DNA from: Haloarcula regularis | Lineage (GTDB): Archaea; Halobacteriota; Halobacteria; Halobacteriales; Haloarculaceae | Assembly: GCF_029338315.1 (NCBI RefSeq) | Contig: NZ_CP119794.1 | Span: 3,038,001 to 3,102,000, forward strand | Direction: 5' to 3' | Length of the DNA: 64,000 nucleotides | Shown: one piece after another, positions 35,423-45,388 of the stretch | Layout: each line of letters opens with the position of its first letter | How positions within the stretch are numbered: the first letter of the stretch is position 1 | Notes under the pieces: model-generated | Databases searched by the model: none | What the model saw: the letters and a program-made list of their open reading frames with translations, nothing else | Told to the model about the DNA's origin: nothing | Program-made: the position numbers and the translations under genes

Positions 35423-36454
35423 TCAGCGCCGGTGGCCCCAGCGCTGCCCGTCGTCGGCGTACCGGGCGCTGACGATGCGGTTGAACTGGTCGTCGGACAG
35501 CGAGACGTCGACGGCCCCGACGTTCTCCGCGAGCTGGTCCGTGGTCCGCGCACCCACGATGGGTACGCAGGTCACGTCCGGCTGTTCGACGAGCCAGCGC
35601 AGCGCCACCTGGGCCGGCGTCGCGTCGAGCTCGTCCGCGACGGTCTGTATCTCTTCGAGGACGTGCCAGCCGCGTTCGGAGAGGTAGTACTCCTCGAAGG
35701 AGTCGTAGATGTCGCCTCGGGAGCCTTCCGGCCCCTCGAATGCTTTGGGGTCGTCGGGGTCGGCCCGCTCGTACTTCCCGGTGAGGAAGCCCCCGGCCAG
35801 CGGCGAGTAGGGACAGACTGCCAGGTCCTGGTCGGCACAGACGTCGAGGTAGTCTTTGACGTCGTCGCGGTAACCGGCGTGGAACAGCGGCTGGGTGACC
35901 TCGAAGCGCTCGAGACCCTCGACCTCGCTCTTCCAGAGCGCCTTGGTCAGCTGCCAGGCGGCCATCGTCGACGCGCCCAGGTAGTGGACCCGCCCCTCGC
36001 GCACCAGGTCGGTCAGCGTCCGCAGCGTCTCGACGACGTCGCTCTCCTCGTCCCAGCGGTGGATGTAGTAGAGGTCCAGGTAGTCGGTGCCCAGGCGCTC
36101 TAAGGTCCCCTCGATTTGCGCGCGGATGTGCTTGCGGCCCAGCCCCCGGTCGTTCGGGCCCGGTTCGCCCCTGCCGTCGAAGGGGAAGTACACCTTCGAG
36201 GCGATGACGAAGTCGTCCCGGTCGTAGTCCTCGAGCCACTCGCCGATGAACGACTCGCTGCGGCCGTTGGGCGTGCCGTAGACGTTGGCCGTGTCGATGA
36301 AGTTGATACCGTGCTCCCACGCCGCATCGAGCAGTTCGTGGGCCTCCTCGCGGTCGGTCTCGACGACGCCGCCCGTCTCGCGGCCGAAGCGCCAGGTGCC
36401 GAAACACAGCTGGGAGACGCGGGTGCCCGTGGTGCCGAGTCGTGTGTACTCCAT
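35423..36454 (-). CDS. Aldo/keto reductase
   Basis: 343 residues from ATG 36454. The catalytic tetrad is D54, Y59 (FIDTANVYG), K87 (IASKVYF) and H132 (YIHRWD). A (beta/alpha)8 NADP(H)-dependent oxidoreductase of the voltage-gated-channel-beta/YghZ-like group. The C-terminal PIVGARTTDQLAENVG binds the cofactor phosphate. The substrate is unknown. It lies between the HTH-10 regulator and the RecA-like gene on the same strand. Confidence 0.9.
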   Translation of the reverse strand: MEYTRLGTTGTRVSQLCFGTWRFGRETGGVVETDREEAHELLDAAWEHGINFIDTANVYGTPNGRSESFIGEWLEDYDRDDFVIASKVYFPFDGRGEPGPNDRGLGRKHIRAQIEGTLERLGTDYLDLYYIHRWDEESDVVETLRTLTDLVREGRVHYLGASTMAAWQLTKALWKSEVEGLERFEVTQPLFHAGYRDDVKDYLDVCADQDLAVCPYSPLAGGFLTGKYERADPDDPKAFEGPEGSRGDIYDSFEEYYLSERGWHVLEEIQTVADELDATPAQVALRWLVEQPDVTCVPIVGARTTDQLAENVGAVDVSLSDDQFNRIVSARYADDGQRWGHRR

Positions 36455-36505
36455 AGCTGCGGGCAGGCGGGGGCGGGTCAAAATCCTATGGTCCGATGCT
36501 GTCGG

Positions 36506-37141
36506 TCAGTCGTCCCGGGTCCGGTCGACGTGGACCGACGACCCGACCTCGAGCTCCTGGACGCGCTGGTCGTCGCGCAGCGCGATGCCCGTGGCCTTCG
36601 GGATCTCGAGGTAGTACGACAGCGAGCGGCGCCCGTCGCGCCGGGATTCGAGGCGCCAGACGTGGTCGGCCATCGACAGCGTGAGTTCGCGGTTGGGGGA
36701 GTCGGCCTCGCGCCCCGACTCGAGGCAGTGGAGCATTCCGACGCCGCCCGTCTCGGTCAGTCGGCGCGAGAGCGCGGTGAGCAGGTCCAGGTACGCCGCC
36801 ATCTCGGCCGTCCGCTCGAGCGGGTCCATCACGTCGACGACCAGGTCGTCGCCGTCCTCGAGATCTTCCAGGCCCGCCTCGATAGTCGCGAGCGCGTCGT
36901 CCAGGTCGACGTGCTCGATCCGCCGGAGCTTCGGGTCGAGGTCCTGTTGGTCGAGCTGGCGCCGGACGCTGTCGGGCGTCCGCAGCGTCGTGACGTAGTG
37001 TGTCGGACGCAGGCCGACGTGTGCACAGAGGAGCGGGAGCGACTGGGCCTCCGGCGGGGCCAGCAACGCGACGACGCTCCCGGGCTGGAGGCCACCACCC
37101 AGTGTCCGGTCGATAGTGTCGATACCGGTCGAGAGACGCAT
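36506..37141 (-). CDS. RecA/RAD55-like ATPase-fold protein with degenerate Walker A
   Basis: 211 residues. The KaiC/RAD55 family start is clear (RLSTGIDTIDRTLGGGLQPGS), but the expected GxxGxGKT loop reads LLAPPEAQSLPLL, so nucleotide binding is doubtful. A Walker B-like DDLVVDVMDPLE is kept. Such haloarchaeal proteins often sit near signalling genes and may act as scaffolds. It follows the histidine kinase by 46 nt and ends before the aldo/keto reductase. Confidence 0.7.
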   Translation of the reverse strand: MRLSTGIDTIDRTLGGGLQPGSVVALLAPPEAQSLPLLCAHVGLRPTHYVTTLRTPDSVRRQLDQQDLDPKLRRIEHVDLDDALATIEAGLEDLEDGDDLVVDVMDPLERTAEMAAYLDLLTALSRRLTETGGVGMLHCLESGREADSPNRELTLSMADHVWRLESRRDGRRSLSYYLEIPKATGIALRDDQRVQELEVGSSVHVDRTRDD

Positions 37142-37187
37142 AGGTTCCCCATGTCGGACGAGACGAAAAGTCTGCCGTCGCTCCGGG

Positions 37188-38411
37188 TCACGCCACTCTG
37201 TCGACGTCTCGGACCTCGATGCGGGCCCCGCCCGCTTCGCTCGCGTCGATGTCGAGCGACCAGCCGTGGGCGCCGACGATGCTGTCGACGATGGCGAGAC
37301 CGAGGCCGGTGCCCCCCGACGCCGTCGTGTGGCCGTACTCCCGGACGGCCTCGCGGTCCTCGGGCGGGATGCCCGGGCCGTCGTCGGCCACGTAGAACCC
37401 CTCGTCCAGCATCCCGACGCTGACCGCTACCCCGTCACCCCCGTGGTCGACGGCGTTCCGGAAGAGGTTCTCGAAGAGGTCGCCGAGCCGGTCGGGGTCG
37501 CCCTCCACGACGCCTAACTCGGACGCGCCGGACAGCGTCGCCGCGTCGGTCTCGACGGCCCACCAGGCCCGGTTGACGATGGGTTCGAGGTCACAGTGCT
37601 GGTACTCGCCGACGGTCCGGCCCTTCCGGGCGAGGTCCAGCAACCGGTCGATGAGCGCCTCCATCTGTTCGTGGGCGTCGGCCACCGCCTCGAAGTGCGT
37701 GTCCTCGCCGGTCTCTCTCGCGAGCTCGAGGTGGCCGGCGGCCACGTTCAGCGGGTTCCGCAGGTCGTGGCTGACGACGCTTGCGAACTGGTCGAGCCGT
37801 TCGTTTCGCGCCTCCAGCTCCCGCTCGCGCTCCTTGCGCTCGGTGATGTCCGTGTAGATGGCGTAGCACTCGATGGTGCCCCGGTCGGTAGTCAGCGTCA
37901 CGCCGCGGAGCAGGAAATCGCGCCGCTCGCCGTCGGCGGTCACGCGCTGGACCTCGCGCTCGACCTCCCGGCCGGCGTCGAGTCGCTCGTCCATCTCGGT
38001 CGCGCGCTCGCGGTCGTCGTCCGGGACGATGAACTCGTTGAGCGACGTCTCGAGCACCCGGTCGCGGTCGTAGCCAAACACCGACTCGAACGCGGAGTTG
38101 ACGTTCCTGACCACCGGTGTCGTCTCGTCGTAGGTCACGACAACCGCCGGATCCGGGATACTCTCTAAGAGCGTGTAGAACCGCTTCTCGGCCTGCTTTT
38201 CGACGAGGATGTCGCGAGCGATGATCGAGACGTAGCCGCCGTACTCCTCGGTGATGACCTCACAGACGTCGACGACCTCCTGATCGGTGAACGCGGGGCC
38301 GTCGGCCCCGACGGTGGCCGCCGCCTCCGCGACCATCTCCCGGGCCTTCTCGACGCCGACGCTCTGGCTGAACGACGCCACGATGTCGTCGACGTCGGTC
38401 GGCGTGCTCAT
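37188..38411 (-). CDS. PAS-domain sensor histidine kinase
   Basis: 407 residues. An uncharacterised helical domain (residues 1-70) precedes a PAS domain (about 78-190) with a PAC end (YAIYTDITERKERE). The phosphoacceptor is H215 (SVVSHDLRNPL), and the ATPase has G1/G2 boxes DDGPGIP and TGLGLAI. No TM segments, so it is soluble. The start overlaps the FIST gene stop (ATGA), so kinase and FIST protein are probably made together. No response regulator is adjacent. Confidence 0.92.
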   Translation of the reverse strand: MSTPTDVDDIVASFSQSVGVEKAREMVAEAAATVGADGPAFTDQEVVDVCEVITEEYGGYVSIIARDILVEKQAEKRFYTLLESIPDPAVVVTYDETTPVVRNVNSAFESVFGYDRDRVLETSLNEFIVPDDDRERATEMDERLDAGREVEREVQRVTADGERRDFLLRGVTLTTDRGTIECYAIYTDITERKERERELEARNERLDQFASVVSHDLRNPLNVAAGHLELARETGEDTHFEAVADAHEQMEALIDRLLDLARKGRTVGEYQHCDLEPIVNRAWWAVETDAATLSGASELGVVEGDPDRLGDLFENLFRNAVDHGGDGVAVSVGMLDEGFYVADDGPGIPPEDREAVREYGHTTASGGTGLGLAIVDSIVGAHGWSLDIDASEAGGARIEVRDVDRVA

Positions 38412-39604
38412 CGTGGGAGTAACAGGACGACAGCGGTCGTGTTGTGGTAGCCACTCGTCTGTCCCCGCTCCATGCAGAGCTCGCCGTACGTCTCGAAGCC
38501 GGTGAACGGGGCCGCGAGTTCGTCCCGGATGGCGTCGACGGCGGTGTCGAACGCGTCGCCGAGGATGACCGACCGGCAGACACAGTCGTAGACGAACCCA
38601 CCGGCGACGTCGGCATCGCCGAGCTCCGCTCGCGCCTCCCGGGCGGCCGACCTGACGGCCTCGACCTGGGCCTCGTCGGGGCTCTCCATGACCCGGAGGA
38701 CGGTCCCCTCTGGCACGTCGACGGCGAACTCCAGCGGGCCCTCGGTGTCGGTGGTCAGCCCCGGCCACCGGATCTTGTAGGCCCGGCCCTGGTCGATGCC
38801 GAACTCGTAGCGGGTAAGCAGCTCGGTCAGCTCGGTCCCCGGTTCCAGCGCGTCGACGTCGACGTCGAACTCGTCGGCGGCGTGGTCGCGTATCGCGTCG
38901 CGCCACACCTCGAAGGCGGGTCGGCCGTCCAGTTCCCTGACGACGCTGCCATCCGCGTCAGTCACCGTCAGCGGGTCCGAGATGGGGGTGTGGCCGTGGT
39001 CGACCGTGATCGCCGTCGGTTCCGCCGAGGCGACGAGGGCGACGACCACGCCGTCGGTGACCACTGTCCCGTCACAGAACACCTCCGTCTGCTCCATCCG
39101 CATGTCGTCGCCGGCCGACGCCCCGGCGAGGCTCACCTGTTGGCCGAGCCGTCGCTGGGTGACCATCGCGACCTGTTCGCCGACGCCTACCAGCCCGTCG
39201 TGTAGCACGATGGCTGCCCTGTAGGGGTAGCCGTCGACCTCGTTCGGGAGCGAGCGCGTCGCCTCGCGAACGCACCCGGTGACGTCCTCGCGCAGGCCGG
39301 TGCCGTAGTCTGCGAAGAAGGCCATCGTATCGCTCGCGACGAGCGCCACCGCCACGCTCCCCGAGGCGGTTCGCTGGTCGGTGAACTCCCCCGACGACGA
39401 ACAGCCGACGACCGTCGTCTCGTCGTCGAGGACCTCGTCGACGCCGTCCAGAACCGCTCCGTAGTCGTAGGTGGCGGAGGCAAACACCTGGCAGAAGTCG
39501 GCCCGGTCGGCGTCGAGTTCGGCGGCGGCGTCGGCGGCTGCGGTTCGGCCGGCGCTCCGCCCGTGTGCGTCGACCGCGATTCCGGAACCGAACTGAGTCT
39601 CCAT
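38408..39604 (-). CDS. FIST-domain signal sensor
   Basis: 398 residues. Both FIST N (SATYDYGAVLDGVDEVLDD; TVVGCSSSGEF) and FIST C (FETYGELCMERGQTSGYHN) are visible. FIST domains are thought to bind small ligands such as amino acids and feed signalling proteins. Here the domain is a separate protein whose stop overlaps the kinase start, so it probably presents the signal to the PAS kinase. An AT-rich TTTTAATTA (minus strand, about 39657-39665) is the likely promoter. Confidence 0.88.
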   Translation of the reverse strand: METQFGSGIAVDAHGRSAGRTAAADAAAELDADRADFCQVFASATYDYGAVLDGVDEVLDDETTVVGCSSSGEFTDQRTASGSVAVALVASDTMAFFADYGTGLREDVTGCVREATRSLPNEVDGYPYRAAIVLHDGLVGVGEQVAMVTQRRLGQQVSLAGASAGDDMRMEQTEVFCDGTVVTDGVVVALVASAEPTAITVDHGHTPISDPLTVTDADGSVVRELDGRPAFEVWRDAIRDHAADEFDVDVDALEPGTELTELLTRYEFGIDQGRAYKIRWPGLTTDTEGPLEFAVDVPEGTVLRVMESPDEAQVEAVRSAAREARAELGDADVAGGFVYDCVCRSVILGDAFDTAVDAIRDELAAPFTGFETYGELCMERGQTSGYHNTTAVVLLLPR

Positions 39605-39765
39605 CGTGTTCCACTGGGCTGGACCCGAAGCGTGTCGATACCTCGGAGGTGAGCCGTAATTAAAACTAGTGTCGGATTATCGGAATTGATACACCGTGGA
39701 CAGCCCCCACAGCGACACGTCAGCGCTTGATCCGGCGGTCTCGGAAGTGAGACGGCGGTGTCAGG

Positions 39766-41678
39766 TCACCGGAAGCGGAACGTCTCTAGGTTCTCCGGGG
39801 CGAAGGTCCGCAGGTTGTGCTCGTGGTACAGCCCCGAGGAGAGGTCCTGGGTCGCGGACTCGTCGCCGTGGACACAGAGGACCTTCTCCGGGCGCGGGCT
39901 CATCGTGTTGACGAAGTTCTCGAGGCCCTGCCGGTCGGCGTGGCCCGAGAAGCCGTCGAGGGTCTCGACGCGCAGCGACAGGTCGACCGTCTCGCGGCTG
40001 CCGTTGCGCGCCGGAGCCTCTCGCTGCCCGTTCTGGATGCGCCGGCCCGGCGTCCCCTTCGCCTGGTAATCGAGGAAGGTGAGCGCCGAGTCGGGATCGG
40101 GGCCGACGTGTTCGAGCCACGATCGGACCGGGCCCCGGGTGAGCATCCCGGACGGGGCGAGACGATCGCCGGGTCACCCCCGGCGATCGACTCCCGTTCC
40201 GCGTCGTCGCCGTCGAAGGCGTGGAACTGGTCGGAAAGGAAGGGGTTCTCGTCGGCGTCGAAGATGCGGTCCGCCATGTCGTCCCGGAGGAACTCGGGGT
40301 AGGTCGTGTGGACGGCCGTCGCCTCCCAGACCATCCCGTCGAGGTAGATGGGCAGGTCGGGAATCTCCCCCTCGCGCATGGCCTCGGCGAGGACCAGCAT
40401 GACCTCCTGTGCCCGGCCGACGGCCTCCGTCGGCACCAGGACCGTCCCGCCGCGGTCGGCGGTGTCGCGGACGACCTGTTTGAGCTTTCGTTCGGAGTCG
40501 TTCTGGTCGGTCTGGTAGTCGTTGCGGCCGCCGTAGGTCGACTCGAGGACCAGCGTCTCGACGCGGGGGAACTGGTTGACCGCCCCGTCGAGCAGGCGGG
40601 TATCGCTGTAGTGGATGTCCCCGGAGAAGGCGACGTTGTACAGGCCCTCGCCGACGTGGAAGTGGACGACGGAACTGCCCAGGACGTGGCCGGCGTTGTG
40701 CAGGGTGAGCTTGACGTCCGGCGCGATGTCGGTGACGTCGCCGTACTCCAGCGTGATGGTGTGTTTGATCGCCTCGCGGACCATCTCGGAGTCGTAGGGC
40801 GGCGTCCGGCCGTCGGCGTTCGCGCTGTCGATGTAGTCCAGCGTCAGCAGGCCCAGCAGGTCGCGTGTGGGTTCGGTACAGTAGATGGGGCCGTCGTAGC
40901 CCCGTTCGTACAGCAGCGGGACCAGCGCGGCGTGGTCGAGGTGGGCGTGGGTCAGGACGACGGCGTCGATGGTCGACGCCCCGGACCCGAGCGCCTCGGG
41001 CACGTCGAGGTACGGCGTCTCGCCGTTGGCGCCGGGTTTCTCGCCGCAGTCGACCAGGATTCGCGTGTTGGGCGTCGAGATGACGAACGCGGCACGCCCC
41101 ACCTCGCGACAGCACCCGAGCGAGGTGATGCGGACCCACTCGTCGTCGGACATCGGTTCGCGGTGGATCTGTCGCCCGACGCGCTCTAAGATGGTCCGGC
41201 GCTCCTCGCGCTCCTGGCCGAGGAAGCTGCGGACGTTGTCGACCGTCGAGGACTCGATTGGGGCGCTGCGGACGACCTCGGGCGTCCAGCCGACCGCCGC
41301 GGTGATCTCGCGGCGGGTCTCGCCGCCGCGGCCGATGACGGCGCCCGGGTCCCGGGCCTCGATACGGACTTCGCCGGTCTCGCGGTCGAACTCGATGTCG
41401 GTCACGCCGGCGTCGTCGGGGACGACGTCCCGGATGACTCTCTCTGCGTCCCCGGGGCGCGTGAGGACGCTCGGGTCCGGACGGACCGTGATTCGCTTGC
41501 GGAGCGTGGACGCGAGCTGCCGGACGAGTTCGGTGTCGGCCGCGAACTCCGCCGGGTCTCGCGTGTAGATGACCAGCTCCGGTCCCTCGTAGGTCACGTC
41601 CGAGATGGAGATCCGTCGCGGGACGACGTCGTCTATCGTTGCCTTCACGCCTTCGAGCTGCTTGTCTACCGTACTCAT
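39766..41678 (-). pseudogene. fttA: aCPSF1/FttA beta-CASP ribonuclease (transcription termination), interrupted by a 1-base frameshift
   Basis: Two N-terminal KH domains (RIEARDPGAVIGRGGETRRE) precede a metallo-beta-lactamase core with HAHLDH (zinc ligands), then NAGHVLGSSV and the beta-CASP region. This enzyme cleaves nascent RNA at U-rich sites and ends transcription in archaea. At 40160/40161 the coding strand reads gtctcgcc where gtcctcgcc restores PAIVLAPSGMLTRG; the remainder (DGFSGHADR) is in the other frame. Restored length is about 637 aa, normal. The gene is conserved and probably essential, so loss of one C from CC is more likely a sequence error. Confidence 0.9.
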
Positions 41679-41942
41679 GAGTTAGAACGGGTCGGTGTCG
41701 CCGACAGGCGGGCCCCGTGCTCGCTGGCGGTCGGCCCGGCACCTGCGGGATGAACGCTGTCTACGGGTGTCATACAGTTTGTATATCTCTCCGGAACGGA
41801 ACTCCGCCCGGAAAATCGGCCTCTACCCGAGGTATTCCCCTCACAATATAAAAGGCTTCGCACTACCGGGTCGTGTTCGACCGTGGACGGAACCCCCAAT
41901 TCCGGCACAAGGCGTATGCTCCCGCCACGCGACGGCATCCCC

Positions 41943-42431
41943 ATGCGCGTCACCCCCACCGTCGTCCGCGAGGAGTACGCGTGGATTCGCGACCGGCGGT
42001 CGGTCGTGGTTCCGCTCATCAACGACACCCGCGAGCACCTCGGCGAGCAGTTCGACGTCGACGTCGCCGCCGTCACGGACACGCAGTACGACGAGGCCGT
42101 GGCGACGGTGTTCGCGGACGGCGACCGGGCCGTCAACGTCGCCGCCCTCTCCAGGCTGCTCCGTGACCTGGACGTCGAGGGCGACTATCCGGGGTTCGTC
42201 GTCGACGAGCTGCTGGGCCGGGAACTCGCCGCCGTGGTGGCCGGCGACCAGCCGCTCCGCCTCCTCGCGGAGGCGACGTTCCACGTCGCGGACGTCCGGA
42301 CCCACGGTGACAGCGACGACCCCGCCGGGGCGGACGACCTGGACGCGGCCCTGGCCGCGGGGATCCAGACGCGGCTCCCCGGCTGGCCCTGGCAGGAGAC
42401 GCCGAGCCCGTTCGCCCTAGAAGGTGAGTGA
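41943..42431 (+). CDS. Haloarchaeal hypothetical protein
   Basis: 162 residues from ATG 41943 (MRVTPTVVREEYAWIRDRRS). A TATA-like AATATAAAAG (41845-41854) could instead support a leaderless GTG at 41883 or an ATG at 41916. The protein is acidic and mainly helical with no TM segment; patterns LRDLDVEGDYPGFVVDELLG and RELAAVVAGDQPLRLLAEA are the most structured parts. The 3' end overlaps the convergent P19-like gene by 15 nt. The function is unknown. Confidence 0.65.
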   Translation: MRVTPTVVREEYAWIRDRRSVVVPLINDTREHLGEQFDVDVAAVTDTQYDEAVATVFADGDRAVNVAALSRLLRDLDVEGDYPGFVVDELLGRELAAVVAGDQPLRLLAEATFHVADVRTHGDSDDPAGADDLDAALAAGIQTRLPGWPWQETPSPFALEGE

Positions 42432-43466
42432 CGGCGTCCCGAGGAAGGCCGTCTCGTACCCCTCGTGTCTGGAGACCTGCGGCGGGGCCACCACGTCGAC
42501 GGTCACCGAGGGGTCGGCCGCCGTCGTCGGCACCACAGCGCCGTAGTGGGAGCCGACCGCCGGGTGGAGCGCCGCCCGCAGGGCGTCCTCGAAGACCGTC
42601 TCGCCGTCGGCCTCGACGGTGCCGTCGAGCGACATCATCGGCAGCGGCACCCGGTTGTACGGCGTGCGGACCGACACGGCGAGGTATGACTCGCCGTCGC
42701 CGAGGAAGGGGGCGTCACGGAGCCAGACGGCGACGTACTCCGCGTCGCTCCCGCTCGCGGTCCCGAGCACCGTGCCGGGCAGCGACCCGGGAGCGGGGAC
42801 CTGCGAGGTCGGTATCATCTCCATCTGCATCAGGTCGAGCGCGGCCCGCTCGCCCTGCGTCTCGGGGAACTCCTCGTAGGCGAGTCCCTCGAGCGCGGCG
42901 TCGGCGAAGTCGAACTCCACGGTGGCCTCGCCGGCCTCGCCGAATCGCCCCTGGAAGGCGCCGAGGCGGCGTTCGGTCATCCCCTCGACGCGCACGGTGA
43001 CCTGGTAGAGTCCCTCGCCGTCGAGGGCGTAGTTGTCGCCGTAGTGAAAGCCCATGTTCTGAGAGACCATCGGCCAGGGCTGCTTGTCGGCGACCGTCTC
43101 GCCGTCGCGTTCGACCGATATCGAGACGCCGGCTGAGACGGGCAGGACCGTCCCGCTCTCGGGGTCCCAGACGCTCGCCATCAGGTGGAGGCTGTCTTCC
43201 TCGCGGATGTCCACGCGCTCGGCGTCGGTCCCGGTCACCGTCCAGAACCGGTGGGGGAACGAGTAGGTCAGGCCGACCATGTAGTCGCCGGCCTGGCCCA
43301 TCCCGACCATGCCCATCCCCTCCCTGTGGGTGGGGCGGTACGTGGCGTCGGGGCGGTCGTCGACGAGCGGTGGCGCGCGCGCCGACTGCGAGCGCAGCGA
43401 CCCACACCCCGCCAGCAGCGACGCCCCGGTGGCGCCGGCACCGGCGAGGAACTGTCGTCTGTTCAT
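42417..43466 (-). CDS. Tat-exported lipoprotein with P19/Tp34-like iron-binding domain (DUF7350-type)
   Basis: 349 residues. The Tat signal MNRRQFLAGAGATGASLLAGC ends in a lipobox with C21, so the mature protein is anchored outside the membrane. The domain after it contains MGFHYGDNYAL, the HYGxN signature of P19/Tp34 high-affinity iron-transport proteins, with several Met and His nearby (EGMGMVGMGQAG). It likely binds iron or copper at the surface. It is 82 nt downstream of the DyP-like gene on the same strand, forming an iron/heme-type locus, though no permease is present. Confidence 0.82.
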   Translation of the reverse strand: MNRRQFLAGAGATGASLLAGCGSLRSQSARAPPLVDDRPDATYRPTHREGMGMVGMGQAGDYMVGLTYSFPHRFWTVTGTDAERVDIREEDSLHLMASVWDPESGTVLPVSAGVSISVERDGETVADKQPWPMVSQNMGFHYGDNYALDGEGLYQVTVRVEGMTERRLGAFQGRFGEAGEATVEFDFADAALEGLAYEEFPETQGERAALDLMQMEMIPTSQVPAPGSLPGTVLGTASGSDAEYVAVWLRDAPFLGDGESYLAVSVRTPYNRVPLPMMSLDGTVEADGETVFEDALRAALHPAVGSHYGAVVPTTAADPSVTVDVVAPPQVSRHEGYETAFLGTPSLTF

Positions 43467-43548
43467 GTACGTCCCTACCGGCCTCTCGTGAAAGACGGTT
43501 CTGGTACGCGGGGCGAAAACGACCGATGCGGGTCCGGCCGGCTGCGAG

Positions 43549-44823
43549 TTACTGCGACGGGTCGGCCGGCGGCAGGGCACGCAGCGACCGGGGCGGCAGC
43601 AGGTAGTTGCCCCGCCGCTCGACGCGCATGTACTGGAGGATGCCGTTGTTGACCCGCTGGCCCACGGCGGAGTTGTCGGCGACGTCGGTGCCGTTCATCG
43701 CCGCTCTGGTCTCGACGAAGTCGGCGATGGCGCCCTGCAAGGAGAGGAAATGCAGGCCCGCCTCGCCGCCGTCCGTCGAGTCGAAGTCCCGGCGGAGGAT
43801 ACGCGGGCTGTCCTCGCCGTCGCGTGCCCGGGCGAGTTTCTGCGAGTGACCGACGACCCCCTCGCGGCGACTGCTCTCGACGACGTCCTCGGGGCACTCG
43901 TCGATGGCGCTGTCCGTCCCCAGGTTCTCCCCGACGCCCTCGACTCTCCCCTCGGCGGCGTGGGCCGGGCAGAACATCTTCGAGACGCGCTGGTCCCGGG
44001 AGTCCTGTTCGTACCACTGCTGGAGCTGCAGGCGGATAAATGAGAGGTGCTCGGTGGACCCGCTGGCGAACGGGCCCTCCTCGATGGTCACGCGGTCCTC
44101 GGTGGCCTGGTTGCCCTTGAACCCCGATTTGAAACCCATGAACAGGGGGGCGTCCTCGGAGACGGGTTCGGAGTCCGGGATGCCGTCGACGTCCTGGTTC
44201 TGGGCGGGCAGGCCGGCCCCGACGAACCCGGTCCGGCGGGCCGTCGTCTCGAAGACGCCGTCGAACGCCGCCGCCATCTCGTGGCCGTTCGCGGTGTCGG
44301 TCTCGCCTCGCAGCGCCTCCTCGGCCGCGAGCACGGCACGCTCGTCGTCGCTCGCGAGATGCAACAGGGCGTCGGGCGTGTCCGGCTCGGGGTCCTCGAA
44401 GGGCGCCAGCGCCTCGGGGGCCGGCAGGTCCACGCCTGCGGGCGCGCCGGCCTCGAACCGCTTGAAGTACGTCGGGCCGTACGCCAGCGTAAAGAGCAGG
44501 CCCTCGCTGCTCCACTCGTAGGCGCGTTCGAGCGACGTCAGCGCGTCCTCGACCTGCGTCCGGTCCGCGTCGGTGGGCGTCCCCTCGCCGGCGTACTCCA
44601 GCAGGAGCAACACGTGGTGGCGCGCCAGCCGGGGGTTGCCGGCGTCGTCGGTGGCCAGCGCGGCGTCCCAGGCGTGCTGGCGCTCGGGCAGGCTCGACGG
44701 GTCGTCGGTCCCCGCCGGTATCGACCCGCCGCCGCGGTCCAGACAGGCGGCGAGCGCGGCGGCCCCGCCGATGGCGACGGCGCTCTTCGCGAACTCGCGA
44801 CGGGAGATTCCGCGTCCGGTCAT
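43549..44823 (-). CDS. Tat-exported DyP-peroxidase-like lipoprotein lacking the catalytic Asp (DUF7405-type)
   Basis: 424 residues. The Tat motif SRREF (residues 7-11) and lipobox LAAC (C27) predict an outer-surface lipoprotein. The DyP/EfeB layout is visible: the GxxDG motif is replaced by GFKSG (230-234), then FIRLQLQQWYEQ, the proximal heme His H326 (GHSQKLARAR), Arg344-345 in RILRRDF, and GLHFLSLQGAIADF. DyP proteins bind heme; EfeB works with EfeO in iron uptake. Asp to Ser at the catalytic position suggests weak or no peroxidase activity, perhaps a heme or iron chaperone role next to the P19-like protein. Confidence 0.78.
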   Translation of the reverse strand: MTGRGISRREFAKSAVAIGGAAALAACLDRGGGSIPAGTDDPSSLPERQHAWDAALATDDAGNPRLARHHVLLLLEYAGEGTPTDADRTQVEDALTSLERAYEWSSEGLLFTLAYGPTYFKRFEAGAPAGVDLPAPEALAPFEDPEPDTPDALLHLASDDERAVLAAEEALRGETDTANGHEMAAAFDGVFETTARRTGFVGAGLPAQNQDVDGIPDSEPVSEDAPLFMGFKSGFKGNQATEDRVTIEEGPFASGSTEHLSFIRLQLQQWYEQDSRDQRVSKMFCPAHAAEGRVEGVGENLGTDSAIDECPEDVVESSRREGVVGHSQKLARARDGEDSPRILRRDFDSTDGGEAGLHFLSLQGAIADFVETRAAMNGTDVADNSAVGQRVNNGILQYMRVERRGNYLLPPRSLRALPPADPSQ

Positions 44824-44884
44824 CACCACCGCTAGGCCCTACGGTCGCATGATGGTTGTGGTACGCCGCTCGAAACCGGTCGCC

Positions 44885-45388
44885 TCACGCCCCCTCGAGG
44901 AGCTGGTCGAACAGGCGCTCGAAGCGGTCGGTGAGGCGTTTGGCGAACGTGGGTTCGACGGTCCGGAGCAGGCCGGCCGTCGCCGCGGGCCGACGGAGCG
45001 ACAGAGTGACCCGGTTCCCCGTCCGTCGCTTCGCGACGACGCCGGCCGAGACGAGGCCGTCGAGGTGGTGTTCGAGTGTGCTCCGGGCGACGCCCAGCTC
45101 CTCGGTGATCGCGGCCGGCGACGCCTGCTCCGCCGCGAGCAACAGCACGACGACGTCCCGTGCCGTCTCCCGTCTGAGGTACGCCAGCGTCCGCCGCTCC
45201 CACGGCCCGTATCCCGCCGGGTAGTAGTGGATGCGGCCGTTGCACCGCTGTTCGGTGACTGACTCGAGGCGCTTGAGGTGGTACTGGACCTGGCCGGTCG
45301 CGAGGTCAAGCGCGCGGGTCAGCTCCCGGAAGTGAACGCCCGGGTTGGCCTCGATGTGCCGGTCGATCCGGTCGCGCGTCTCGCTCAT
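44885..45388 (-). CDS. Winged helix-turn-helix transcriptional regulator with two HTH units
   Basis: 167 residues. The first HTH is HFRELTRALDLATGQVQYHL, the second AITEELGVARSTLEHHLDGL, both of ArsR/MarR-like type. There is no metal-binding cysteine cluster. The start overlaps the stop of the membrane-protein gene (ATGA). It lies 61 nt upstream of the DyP-like gene on the same strand, so it may regulate the iron/heme locus. Confidence 0.85.
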   Translation of the reverse strand: MSETRDRIDRHIEANPGVHFRELTRALDLATGQVQYHLKRLESVTEQRCNGRIHYYPAGYGPWERRTLAYLRRETARDVVVLLLAAEQASPAAITEELGVARSTLEHHLDGLVSAGVVAKRRTGNRVTLSLRRPAATAGLLRTVEPTFAKRLTDRFERLFDQLLEGA

